64,000 nt of DNA from NCBI GenBank assembly GCA_934548045.1, contig CAKTEM010000001.1:130348-194347 (forward strand). Direction: 5' to 3'. The notes under the pieces are model-generated. The model was not told the origin of the DNA. It did no database searches and saw only the letters and a program-made list of their open reading frames with translations. Below, piece by piece: positions 42,174 to 49,086 of the stretch (position 1 is the first letter of the stretch; each line of letters starts with the position of its first letter). The position numbers were made by a program, and so were the translations under genes. The DNA is from an uncultured Faecalibacterium sp. GTDB lineage: Bacteria > Bacillota > Clostridia > Oscillospirales > Ruminococcaceae.

Positions 42174-42335
42174 TCAGCCTTGGCCGACCCCTTTCATGAA
42201 ACCGCTCTTTGCATTTTCTTCGGTATCGTCGGACTCATCGTAGGCGTCATAAGGTGCTGCCGGATCGTGAACTTTCTTCTTGAACGGCGAGCAGAGTTCT
42301 TCCCGGTGCGCAAAGGCAAATTCAAAGTTGTTCGT
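42174..42335 (-). pseudogene. C-terminal remnant behind promoter cassette copy 4
   Basis: The minus strand is open with codons reading FEFAFAHREELCSPFKKKV, then HDPAAPYDAYDESDDTEENA and KSGFMKGVGQG before the stop at 42174. The acidic, flexible end looks like a real C-terminus. In-frame stops precede it and no start is present. It follows an intact promoter, so the body of the gene was probably deleted. Confidence 0.45.
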
Positions 42336-42354
42336 TCAACCTGTAAGTTTGTGG

Positions 42355-42402
42355 GTTATTTCTAGCTAACCCCAGTGTAGCACAGAACACTGCCTGTTTC
42401 AA
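42355..42402 (-). promoter_or_regulatory. Promoter-operator cassette, copy 4
   Basis: Minus strand: TTGAAA (42397-42402), 17-bp spacer ending CTGTGC, TACACT (42374-42379), dyad GGTTA-N8-TAACC (core 42355-42370). It now drives only a gene remnant. Confidence 0.8.
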
Positions 42403-42404
42403 GC

Positions 42405-42446
42405 AAAAAAGGAGCCTGCCGCCTGTATGACGGTAAGCTCCTTTTC
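42405..42446 (-). terminator. Terminator of cysteine synthase
   Basis: AAAAGGAGC and GCTCCTTTT arms with a T-run on the minus strand, 11 bp past the stop. Confidence 0.82.
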
Positions 42447-42456
42447 ATCTATCCTC

Positions 42457-43452
42457 TCATCCTTGTCGATACATCGGCGTTGACAGGTACTTCATGCCGC
42501 TGTCCGGAATGATGACGACGATATTTTTTCCGGCGTTTTCCGGTTTGCGTCCGGTTTTCACCGCGGCATACAACGCCGCCGCTGCCGAGGTTCCGAGAAA
42601 AAGCCCTTCGTAACGCAGAACCTTCCGGGCGGTGTCGTATGCTTCCTCGGTGCGGACATTGACGCACGCATCGCTCCAGTCCGGGCGCAGATAATCCGAA
42701 AGTTCCTCTTCCGGCACACCATAGGCAGGCAGAACGCCGTCTATGATCTGCGCATCCGGGTGTTGTTGGGTCAGACGAGAATCCGGGTGCGGCTGTGCCA
42801 GAACGACTTTCAAATCAGGATTCCTGCCGCGCAGATACCGGGCAGTACCGTAGCCGGTGCCGCCGGTGCCTGCCATGCAGACCAGAACATCCACTTTTCC
42901 TTCCGCATCCTGCCAGATCTCCGGCCCGGTGGTACGATAGTGGGCCTCCGGGTTCGCCGGGTTGGATGCCTGATTGTTGAAATACGCACCCGTGCGCCTG
43001 CAATACGCCGCAATCTCCGCCAGCGTTGCTTCTCGCTCGGGTTCCTGCCATGGATGTTCTCGCCGGCTTTCTGGGCGTTCCCCGGTGGCGTCTTTATAGT
43101 CCAGAAGTCTTGCTCCGTAGGCCAGCAGCATCAGCCGCCGTTCCAGCGATGCACCCCGTTCCAGAAAAATATCCAGCTTGTAACCTCGCTCGGCCGCAAA
43201 CGCCGCCAATCCGATACCGGTGTTTCCGCTCGTCTGTTCTACGATGGTACCGCCGGGAGACAGCAGACCGGCTTTTTCCGCCGCATCGAGCATGGAAAGA
43301 GCGGCACGGTCTTTCACGCTGCCGGTGGGATTGAAAAATTCCAGCTTTGCCAGCAGGTGCGCTCCGCATTGCTGCTGACGCTCAAAACGATCCAGCTCCA
43401 TCAACGGCGTATGCCCCACCAGTTCCTCGATGGAATGTACTACTCCGCCCAT
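42457..43452 (-). CDS. cysK: Cysteine synthase (O-acetylserine sulfhydrylase), PLP-dependent
   Basis: 331 residues. The PLP lysine is in FFNPTGSVKDRAA (residue ~47), the substrate loop is QTSGNTGIGLAA, and the phosphate-binding loop of PLP is MAGTGGTGYGTA. FLGTSAAAALYAAV near the C-terminus matches the family's second serine region. It makes cysteine from O-acetylserine and sulfide. Cystathionine beta-synthase-like activity is a lesser possibility. No serine acetyltransferase is adjacent. It lies 26 bp after the AhpD-like gene and may be co-transcribed with it. Confidence 0.9.
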   Translation of the reverse strand: MGGVVHSIEELVGHTPLMELDRFERQQQCGAHLLAKLEFFNPTGSVKDRAALSMLDAAEKAGLLSPGGTIVEQTSGNTGIGLAAFAAERGYKLDIFLERGASLERRLMLLAYGARLLDYKDATGERPESRREHPWQEPEREATLAEIAAYCRRTGAYFNNQASNPANPEAHYRTTGPEIWQDAEGKVDVLVCMAGTGGTGYGTARYLRGRNPDLKVVLAQPHPDSRLTQQHPDAQIIDGVLPAYGVPEEELSDYLRPDWSDACVNVRTEEAYDTARKVLRYEGLFLGTSAAAALYAAVKTGRKPENAGKNIVVIIPDSGMKYLSTPMYRQG

Positions 43453-43478
43453 CTTCCTGCCCTCCCGGTCTTTTCTGC

Positions 43479-43988
43479 TTAAACCAGCTTGTCCGGCGTG
43501 ACGTCCAGAATATCGTTAAAGTAGTTGTTGGCGATCATCATGACGCCCATTGCCGTGATCACGACGATTTCCTCTTCGGTGAAAGTCTCCTTCATCCGTG
43601 CGAACAACTCATCGGAGACATTCTTGGGATCTTCCGCAATGGCCTGCCCGTACTCGATGAGAAGATTTTCCTCGGGTGTGAACTCAAAGGTATCAAAGTC
43701 GATGCCGTTCTTCTTGAGCAGATTCTGGAAATACACACTGCACACGAGGCAGCCATTTTTCTGGGAGATGGCATATTCGTAAAAGTCCGCTGCACGCTTG
43801 CCGATCAGCCGCTGCAGCTCATCGTCCAGCGCGTAAGAACCGGCTTCCACGGCGTTGAACGCGGCGGCATTGTGCAGCAGAGTGCGCTTTTCCGCCGTCA
43901 GTGCGTGGCCGTCCGCAACATGGGCGGCAATGATGTTTTTGATGTTTTCGGGTGCGGTTTCGGGGTTAATTTCACTGATTCTGGACAT
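43479..43988 (-). CDS. Carboxymuconolactone-decarboxylase/AhpD-like protein
   Basis: 169 residues. An all-helical AhpD-like fold with the redox pair in SQKNGCLVCSVYFQNLL (C-x-x-C) and a downstream helix FTEEEIVVITAMGVMMIANN. Such proteins act as alkyl hydroperoxidase-type or other thiol-based oxidoreductases. Unlike the CMD domain at 29.2 kb, this one keeps its cysteines. A strong promoter precedes it and cysK follows, a reasonable pairing of thiol chemistry and cysteine supply. Confidence 0.85.
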   Translation of the reverse strand: MSRISEINPETAPENIKNIIAAHVADGHALTAEKRTLLHNAAAFNAVEAGSYALDDELQRLIGKRAADFYEYAISQKNGCLVCSVYFQNLLKKNGIDFDTFEFTPEENLLIEYGQAIAEDPKNVSDELFARMKETFTEEEIVVITAMGVMMIANNYFNDILDVTPDKLV

Positions 43989-44032
43989 AGCAGGTCTGCT
44001 CCTTCCTTTTCGTTTGGTCGTTTCATGCCTGC

Positions 44033-44061
44033 ATGATACTCCATTTTACCCACTATGTCAA
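44033..44061 (-). promoter_or_regulatory. Promoter of the AhpD-like gene (and probably cysK)
   Basis: TTGACA, 17-bp spacer and TATCAT on the minus strand, 45 bp before the ATG. Confidence 0.75.
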
Positions 44062-44101
44062 TATGTTTATTGGGAATTCTTCTGCAATTTTCGATTTTCT
44101 C

Positions 44102-44710
44102 TCACTTCCGGGCTGTCACACAGAGCCAGCCCTTTCCGTTTTTGTTGATCTGAACGTTCTGGAAACCAGCCTGTTCCAGAACCGCTTTCAGCTGCGCATC
44201 CTTATAAATCGTCATGCCATCAATGATTTCTGTCCACTTGTCGTCCTTGTCCGTGTCGCCGCTGCACTCGTTGCAGATGAAGAAAGCTCCGTTAGGTTTC
44301 AGGACGCGCCAGACCTCCCGGAAGCTCTGCGCCAGGTCCGGCCAGAAGTAGACCGTCTCGAACGCGGTCACGACATCGAATTGCTCCTCCCCAAAGGGCA
44401 GCTCCATGACACTTGCCCGAAGCACCTCGCAGCGGCCTGCTTCGATGGCTTTCCGGTTGACGTTCCGTGATTTTTCGACGCTAACTTCCGAGTAGTCGAT
44501 TCCTTTGACCTGTCCATCCGGGCATTTTTGCAGCAGCTTTTCGAGGTTCGCTCCGCCGCCACAACCGCAGTCCAGCACAACGGCATCCTTCGCGACCGAA
44601 AGGAACTGAAATCCCCAGTTCGCCAGCGCGTTGTGGCCGAGATTCATCATCGAGACCATGACTTTTCCGCCTAAGCCCTCCGGCTTGCGTGTGTTTTCAA
44701 AAAAGGACAT
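44102..44710 (-). CDS. Class I SAM-dependent methyltransferase (UbiE-like)
   Basis: 202 residues. SAM motif AVVLDCGCGGGANLEKLL, followed by GIDYSEVSVEKSRN (acidic end of strand 2), MELPFGEEQFDVVTAFETVYFWPD (motif II-like) and VLKPNGAFFICNE. The substrate is unknown. GGGGAG precedes the ATG at 44710. It follows the nitroreductase by 26 bp on the same strand and may be co-transcribed. Confidence 0.86.
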   Translation of the reverse strand: MSFFENTRKPEGLGGKVMVSMMNLGHNALANWGFQFLSVAKDAVVLDCGCGGGANLEKLLQKCPDGQVKGIDYSEVSVEKSRNVNRKAIEAGRCEVLRASVMELPFGEEQFDVVTAFETVYFWPDLAQSFREVWRVLKPNGAFFICNECSGDTDKDDKWTEIIDGMTIYKDAQLKAVLEQAGFQNVQINKNGKGWLCVTARK

Positions 44711-44736
44711 CACAGTATCTCCCCTATACTATTTGT

Positions 44737-45279
44737 TCACTGCACCGTCAGCAGCTGCTCAACGGTCTTACGCGGAGGAGCTTCCGGGTTCTGCGCCGGG
44801 TGGCCGATGGCGATGAGGGCAGCGACGGTCTGTCCTTCGGGAACCGAGAGGACTTCCGAGACTTTGGCCGGGTCATAGATGCCCATGATAACGGTGCCAA
44901 GGCCCAGTGCGTGAGCGGCAAGGCAGAAAGTCTGTGCGGCAATGCCTGCATCGAAGGACTGCCAGTGGCCTTCCAACGGACTGGAATAGCTGCCATCACG
45001 CTCGAAGCCGGAGCGTCCGGTCACCATCGTCAGGGCGACCAGTGCCGGTGCATGAGAGAGCGTCTTTGCGTTATAGGTAAAATCCAGCACGCAGTCACTG
45101 CCGATCTTTTCGATTTTCTGGCGGTCTTCCACCAGAATGTAACGAGCGATCTGGGTATTCTTCCAGCTGGGTGCGTAAGCCGCAGCAGCTACCACTTCCG
45201 ATACCTGTTCCGGGGTGACGGGCTCTTCCGTAAAGCGGCGGATGCTGCGCCGGGTCTTGATACATTCCAAAGCTTCCAT
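44737..45279 (-). CDS. Nitroreductase-family FMN-dependent oxidoreductase
   Basis: 180 residues. Starts MEALECIKTRRSIRRFTEEP, with the FMN-phosphate-binding RRSIRRF, then AAYAPSWKNTQIARYILV, AGIAAQTFCLAAHALGLGT and AALIAIGHPAQNPEAPPRK, the ordered motifs of the family. Reduces nitro compounds, quinones or similar with NAD(P)H. I chose the ATG at 45279, which has AAGGAG upstream. Its promoter holds an AATAA-N8-TTATT dyad, similar in geometry to the other operators here but with other half-sites. Confidence 0.9.
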   Translation of the reverse strand: MEALECIKTRRSIRRFTEEPVTPEQVSEVVAAAAYAPSWKNTQIARYILVEDRQKIEKIGSDCVLDFTYNAKTLSHAPALVALTMVTGRSGFERDGSYSSPLEGHWQSFDAGIAAQTFCLAAHALGLGTVIMGIYDPAKVSEVLSVPEGQTVAALIAIGHPAQNPEAPPRKTVEQLLTVQ

Positions 45280-45310
45280 TGTTGTATTCTCCTTTTGAGA
45301 GTTTGTTGTA

Positions 45311-45354
45311 AATAACCGTATGCTTATTATGGCAAACAGTCGGTCATTTGTCAA
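45311..45354 (-). promoter_or_regulatory. Promoter and dyad of the nitroreductase gene
   Basis: Minus strand TTGACA (45349-45354), 17-bp spacer, CATAAT (45326-45331). The dyad AATAA-N8-TTATT at 45311-45328 overlaps the -10 and start site. Confidence 0.7.
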
Positions 45355-45381
45355 GAAAAATCCAGTGAGTGCGTATCACTT

Positions 45382-45795
45382 TTATCCATTCTTCACCGGG
45401 TGGTATTCCCGGAACAGCAACCCTGCAAAAATGGCGCAGAGTATCCCACTGCACAGCAGGCCCCAGAACAGCGGCGTGTCGTAGACATTGCGATAAATAT
45501 AGAGCGATACCGCCGCATACACCGTTCCGCAGATGCCGCCCAGCGTCAACGCGCCAAACCCACGATAGAGGCGGTCTTTTGGCAGAACGTAGTCCAATTT
45601 CGCAATGCGTTCACTGATAAGTTCCACGATGCCGATCAGCATCAGGAAAAACGGGAACAGCACGCCGGAAGAGGTGAATCCGCCTTTCAGCAGCTTTATG
45701 GCAAAGGCACAGTAGCCGATCCAGCCGAAATTTCCAAAGATATCATATATAATCCAGCGTTTCACCGAGATTTTTGATTTATATAGTTCTTTCAT
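45382..45795 (-). CDS. Four-span membrane protein of unknown function
   Basis: 137 residues: a basic start (MKELYKSKISVKRWIIYD), then four membrane segments (GWIGYCAFAIKLL; VLFPFFLMLIGIVELI; GALTLGGICGTVYAAVSLYI; LFWGLLCSGILCAIFAGLLF). No family recognised. Its ATG overlaps the stop of the truncated acetyltransferase (ATGA), so both were one operon under promoter cassette copy 5. Confidence 0.72.
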   Translation of the reverse strand: MKELYKSKISVKRWIIYDIFGNFGWIGYCAFAIKLLKGGFTSSGVLFPFFLMLIGIVELISERIAKLDYVLPKDRLYRGFGALTLGGICGTVYAAVSLYIYRNVYDTPLFWGLLCSGILCAIFAGLLFREYHPVKNG

Positions 45796-46016
45796 GCTTT
45801 CTTCCCCGTTCCGGCCTTATCCGGATATTTTATCAGGTCGTACATCGTACCAAAATCTCCGAAGTCGCGCGTTCCGGCAAGTTCCATCCCGAGGTGCATA
45901 TACTTTTCGCACTTGGATTTTGCGTCCGTATCCAGAATCACCGGAAGACCCAACTGGTCTCCCTCAGCAAAGGCGATGTCCTGAATGTGCTTTTCGTCCA
46001 TTTTTGTTACTTTCAT
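45792..46016 (-). pseudogene. GNAT acetyltransferase with an internal deletion
   Basis: 74 residues. The first ~11 (MKVTKMDEKHI) look like a normal GNAT start. The chain then jumps to AFAEGDQLGLPVILDTDAKS, followed by CEKYMHLGMELAGTRDFG, the C-terminal strand and helix of a GNAT protein. About 100 residues with the acetyl-CoA-binding core are missing. It keeps its start, stop and promoter, so it is an in-frame deletion. It cannot be an active acetyltransferase, though a short peptide could still be made. Confidence 0.7.
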
Positions 46017-46117
46017 ACGTTCCTCTTTTCACACTATCCGTTTTTACTCTGCACTTATGATTTTTCAATGCACAAAAATCGTCATGATCCCGGACAGTGG
46101 AACCGTACCGCCGGGCA

Positions 46118-46165
46118 GTTATTTCACGCTAACCTTAGTGTAACACAGGAGCAGTCCTCTTGCAA
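46118..46165 (-). promoter_or_regulatory. Promoter-operator cassette, copy 5
   Basis: Minus strand: TTGCAA (46160-46165), 17-bp spacer ending CTGTGT, TACACT (46137-46142), dyad GTTA-N8-TAAC (46118-46133). It drives the GNAT remnant and the membrane protein. Confidence 0.82.
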
Positions 46166-46171
46166 GACAGC

Positions 46172-46210
46172 AAAAAGCCCCCGGTGGGCAATCTTCGCTC
46201 ACCGAGGGCC
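46172..46210 (-). terminator. Terminator of the second nitroreductase gene
   Basis: GCCCTCGGTGAGC and GCCCACCGGGGGC arms (imperfect) followed by TTTTTGC on the minus strand. Confidence 0.75.
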
Positions 46211-46254
46211 GTGTCTGTGCGCCGTGTTCCGGCACGCCAGACAAATGATTGATT

Positions 46255-46767
46255 TTACAGGTAGGCGACCGTTTCCGACAGCGGCTTTCTTGAGTCGTGG
46301 TTCGGGAGGGGCTTTGCACCCTCTGCGGCATAACCGAGGTCGAGGATCATCAGAACTTCCTCGTTCTCGGGCAAGTTCAGCTCTTTCGCCAGCTTGTCTG
46401 GGTCAAAGAAGTTGATCCAGCAGCTGTCTACGCCTGCGTTAGCCGCCGCCAGAATCATGTGGGTGGCGACGATTGTCGCATCCTCCACGCCGGAATCGCG
46501 CTTTTCGCCGGGATAAGTAAACACGTTGTTCTTGTCGAACGCCACGACCACGCAGGTCGTCGCGCCGTAACGGCAGGGCGTCACCTTGTCGATCTTTGCC
46601 AGACCTTCTTCGGACTGGATCACATAGATGCGCTGTTCCTGAAAGTTCTTTGCGGTCGGGGCCAGACGTCCGGCTTCCAGAATCTCCGTTAGCTTTGCGG
46701 CATCCACTTTGCCCTCGCCGAAACTCTTGCAGGAATAACGATCTGCAATCACCTGAGTAAATTCCAT
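46255..46767 (-). CDS. Nitroreductase-family protein
   Basis: 170 residues. MEFTQVIADRYSCKSFGEGK replaces the usual RRSIRKF start with RYSCKSF, still a phosphate-binding region. Then RLAPTAKNFQEQRIYVI, VATHMILAAANAGVDSCWINFFDP and LDLGYAAEGAKPLPNH follow, all family landmarks. It binds FMN and reduces unknown acceptors. GGAGGG precedes the ATG. It is single, with its own terminator. Confidence 0.88.
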   Translation of the reverse strand: MEFTQVIADRYSCKSFGEGKVDAAKLTEILEAGRLAPTAKNFQEQRIYVIQSEEGLAKIDKVTPCRYGATTCVVVAFDKNNVFTYPGEKRDSGVEDATIVATHMILAAANAGVDSCWINFFDPDKLAKELNLPENEEVLMILDLGYAAEGAKPLPNHDSRKPLSETVAYL

Positions 46768-46841
46768 TTTCTTACCCTCCTGTCTTTTGGATAGTTCCAG
46801 TGTATCACGCTCTGGCAGAAAAATCCAGTAGTTTCAACCAA

Positions 46842-47000
46842 TCACTTTGACTGGTTGTTGTCCTTGATGTACCGCATGATACAGCATCCCATCACGATAA
46901 CAGGAAGCACCGTCCGGAAGCCAAGGTCAGCAGCACCGTCGATCAGACCCCCGACAAACCATGCCGCCAGTGTGAAAAACGTCGCCCAGCCGTAACTCAT
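46842..47000 (-). CDS. Small membrane protein, 52 residues
   Basis: The frame MSYGWATFFTLAAWFVGGLI is followed by DGAADLGFRTVLPVIVMGCC, then a short basic tail ending DNNQSK. It has one or two short membrane segments. GGAGGG sits inside the end of the upstream DUF6054 gene, and the ATG is 1 base after that stop, so translation is coupled. The coupling and the clear ribosome site support a real gene. Function unknown. Confidence 0.72.
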   Translation of the reverse strand: MSYGWATFFTLAAWFVGGLIDGAADLGFRTVLPVIVMGCCIMRYIKDNNQSK

Positions 47001-47001
47001 T

Positions 47002-47349
47002 TCAACCCTCCAGAATCTCTTCCAGCAAATCTTTTACATCATCCAGAAACGTTTCTTCGCCGAGGGTGTTCACCTTGAAGAAGACCGCCTGACTTCCGCC
47101 TGCAGTGATGGCCGACAGCCGGATGGGGCTGTCGCCGTTCTGGAACATGGTCAGCGTCAGGCTCAGCCGGTTTCCGCCCACCATGCTGTACCGCTCGAAC
47201 ACCCGGACGCTGCACCGGGCATCGCCCTCTTTGAAATCGCTGCCGGCTTCCAGATCCGCTGACCAGCTGCTGTCCGGAATTTCCCGTTCCAGCTTTCTGA
47301 GCAGGGTGTCAAACTTCTGATTTCGGATGGTCTTTTCAAAAATTGCCAT
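47002..47349 (-). CDS. DUF6054-like small protein
   Basis: 115 residues, soluble. It reads MAIFEKTIRNQKFDTLLRKL with a mid-part SMVGGNRLSLTLTMFQNGD and AGGSQAVFFKVNTLGEETFL, alternating beta strands closed by an acidic helix DVKDLLEEILEG. The pattern fits a Firmicutes family of unknown function (DUF6054) that often neighbours ABC exporters. AGGAAAG precedes the ATG. It is the first gene of a pair with the 52-residue membrane protein and has its own promoter. Confidence 0.75.
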   Translation of the reverse strand: MAIFEKTIRNQKFDTLLRKLEREIPDSSWSADLEAGSDFKEGDARCSVRVFERYSMVGGNRLSLTLTMFQNGDSPIRLSAITAGGSQAVFFKVNTLGEETFLDDVKDLLEEILEG

Positions 47350-47388
47350 GGCTGTTCCTTTCTCCTAAATGTGGTTCCTTTATCTGGG

Positions 47389-47417
47389 ATACGAATCAGC
47401 GGTGGTAAATATTGCAG
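47389..47417 (-). promoter_or_regulatory. Promoter of the DUF6054 gene, paired with the one at 40031
   Basis: Minus strand CTGCAA, 17-bp spacer ending CCGCTGAT, TCGTAT, followed by CCCAGAT. Nearly the same bases and spacing as at 40031-40059. Confidence 0.65.
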
Positions 47418-47442
47418 CGTCTGCGCGGCGGAGACAGATTTA

Positions 47443-49086
47443 TTACCCCTGCGCCTTGATTTCCACCGTTCGGCCGCCGAGGTTTTCATAGATGCGGTGA
47501 GAAACGGAGAGGACCGTGCGGCCTTCGGATGCGCGGCGGAGGGCTTCGAGGACACGGGCTTCCGTCTCGGCGTCCAGATTTGCGGTGATCTCATCCAGAA
47601 GAAGCACCGCCGGGTCTGCGGCGGCGGCACGGGCGATGGACAGCAGCTGCCACTCGCCCTGCGAGAACATGCCATCGGTGCAGACCGTATCATAACCGTC
47701 CGTTAGAGTCTGGATAGCGGCGTCGATCCCGGCCAGCTTTGCCGCGTTTTCCGCCATCTTCCGGGTGATGTTCGGGTCGCCAAGCGTGATCTGTTCCAAC
47801 ACCGTTCCCGGCACACGGGCAAAGTGCTGTTCCACACAGCCGATGCAGGTGCGACGCTTTTTGTCGGTGATCTCCGAGACATTCACGCCGCCGATGGTGA
47901 CGGTTCCGGCTTCCGGCTGGTACAGGCCCAGCAGGAGCTTGAACACCGTGCTTTTTCCGGCACCCGTCCGGCCGATCAGTGTGACCTGCTCGCCCTGTTT
48001 CACCGTCATGGAGAAATCACTCAGGACAGGCTTTTCGCCATAGCCGAAGGTCACATGCGAAAGCTCAACTTCTCCGCGTGCGGCATTTTCCCGTTCTTCG
48101 GGGATGGTGCGCTCCGGCTGGGCAAGGAAGGTGTCGATTCGCTTGACGCCTGCCATTGCCGACTGGATGGTCTGGATCTCCATACCAAGGCTTTCGATGG
48201 GCTCGAAGATACGGGAGATGTAGTTGATGACGGCCACTGAAGTACCGACCGACATGCCGAACAGGGTCAGGATCGTCGCGTTGCCGGAAGCGGACAGGAG
48301 CATGACGATGCCGACCACGACAGCGTTCAGGACGAGAACGACCGGCGAATAGATTGCATCATAGAAGTTCGTCCGCTCCATGGCCGCATAGCTTTCACCG
48401 ATGCAGCGGTCATACCGCTGTTCCATGTACGTTTCCAGTCCAAGCGCGCGGATGGTGCGGATATTGTGGAGCGTTTCCGGCACCTGACCGGAAACGGCGG
48501 CAACGGCACGGCGGTTGTCCAGCTGTGCGGCCAACATCCGCTTCTGCACATGACGGGTGAACACCGCGAACACCGGAAGCACCAGCAGCAGAATCAGCGC
48601 AAGGCCGGTATTCTTGACCGCAATGACCGCCATAATCGAGATGATGCGGCAGGCGTCTGCCACCATGCTGATGATGCCGGAAGTGAACAGTGCTTCCACG
48701 GTGTCCACATCGCCCGAAAACCGTGCGGCAACCTCGCCGGGGTTCTGGGCGACCAGCGTACTGGCTGGCAGCTGGGTCAGCTTCTGCGACATTTCCGAGC
48801 GCAGGGCGTGGGTCATTTTCTGGCCGAAAAGCACCAGCAGGCTTTCCTGTGCCGAGGAGAGCATCCCTTCCAGCGCAAGACTGCCGAAGTAGAGCAGCAC
48901 CGCAAGGAAGGTCAGCGGAATCCCTGCGGTCAGCTGGTCGATGATACGAGCAAGGAGCAGCGGAGGGAGCAGAGACGCGACCACCGATGCCGCCACGCAC
49001 AAAATCGTTCCCACGGTGAGGAACCGATGCGACACCGCCGCCATACGGAGCGCGTCAAACACGCCGTTTTTATGCCTGTTCTTCAT
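47443..49086 (-). CDS. ABC exporter half-transporter, subunit with catalytic Walker B
   Basis: About 547 residues: six membrane segments (residues 1-310) and an ATPase domain. Walker A is GRTGAGKST and Walker B LLLDEITANLD with the catalytic E. The signature is FSQGEWQLLSIARA, not LSGGQ, so it is degenerate. With its partner upstream this predicts a heterodimer with one weak and one normal ATP site, as in TM287/288 or BmrCD. The ATG at 49086 has AGGAGG upstream and lies 17 bases inside the end of the partner gene. Confidence 0.92.
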   Translation of the reverse strand: MKNRHKNGVFDALRMAAVSHRFLTVGTILCVAASVVASLLPPLLLARIIDQLTAGIPLTFLAVLLYFGSLALEGMLSSAQESLLVLFGQKMTHALRSEMSQKLTQLPASTLVAQNPGEVAARFSGDVDTVEALFTSGIISMVADACRIISIMAVIAVKNTGLALILLLVLPVFAVFTRHVQKRMLAAQLDNRRAVAAVSGQVPETLHNIRTIRALGLETYMEQRYDRCIGESYAAMERTNFYDAIYSPVVLVLNAVVVGIVMLLSASGNATILTLFGMSVGTSVAVINYISRIFEPIESLGMEIQTIQSAMAGVKRIDTFLAQPERTIPEERENAARGEVELSHVTFGYGEKPVLSDFSMTVKQGEQVTLIGRTGAGKSTVFKLLLGLYQPEAGTVTIGGVNVSEITDKKRRTCIGCVEQHFARVPGTVLEQITLGDPNITRKMAENAAKLAGIDAAIQTLTDGYDTVCTDGMFSQGEWQLLSIARAAAADPAVLLLDEITANLDAETEARVLEALRRASEGRTVLSVSHRIYENLGGRTVEIKAQG

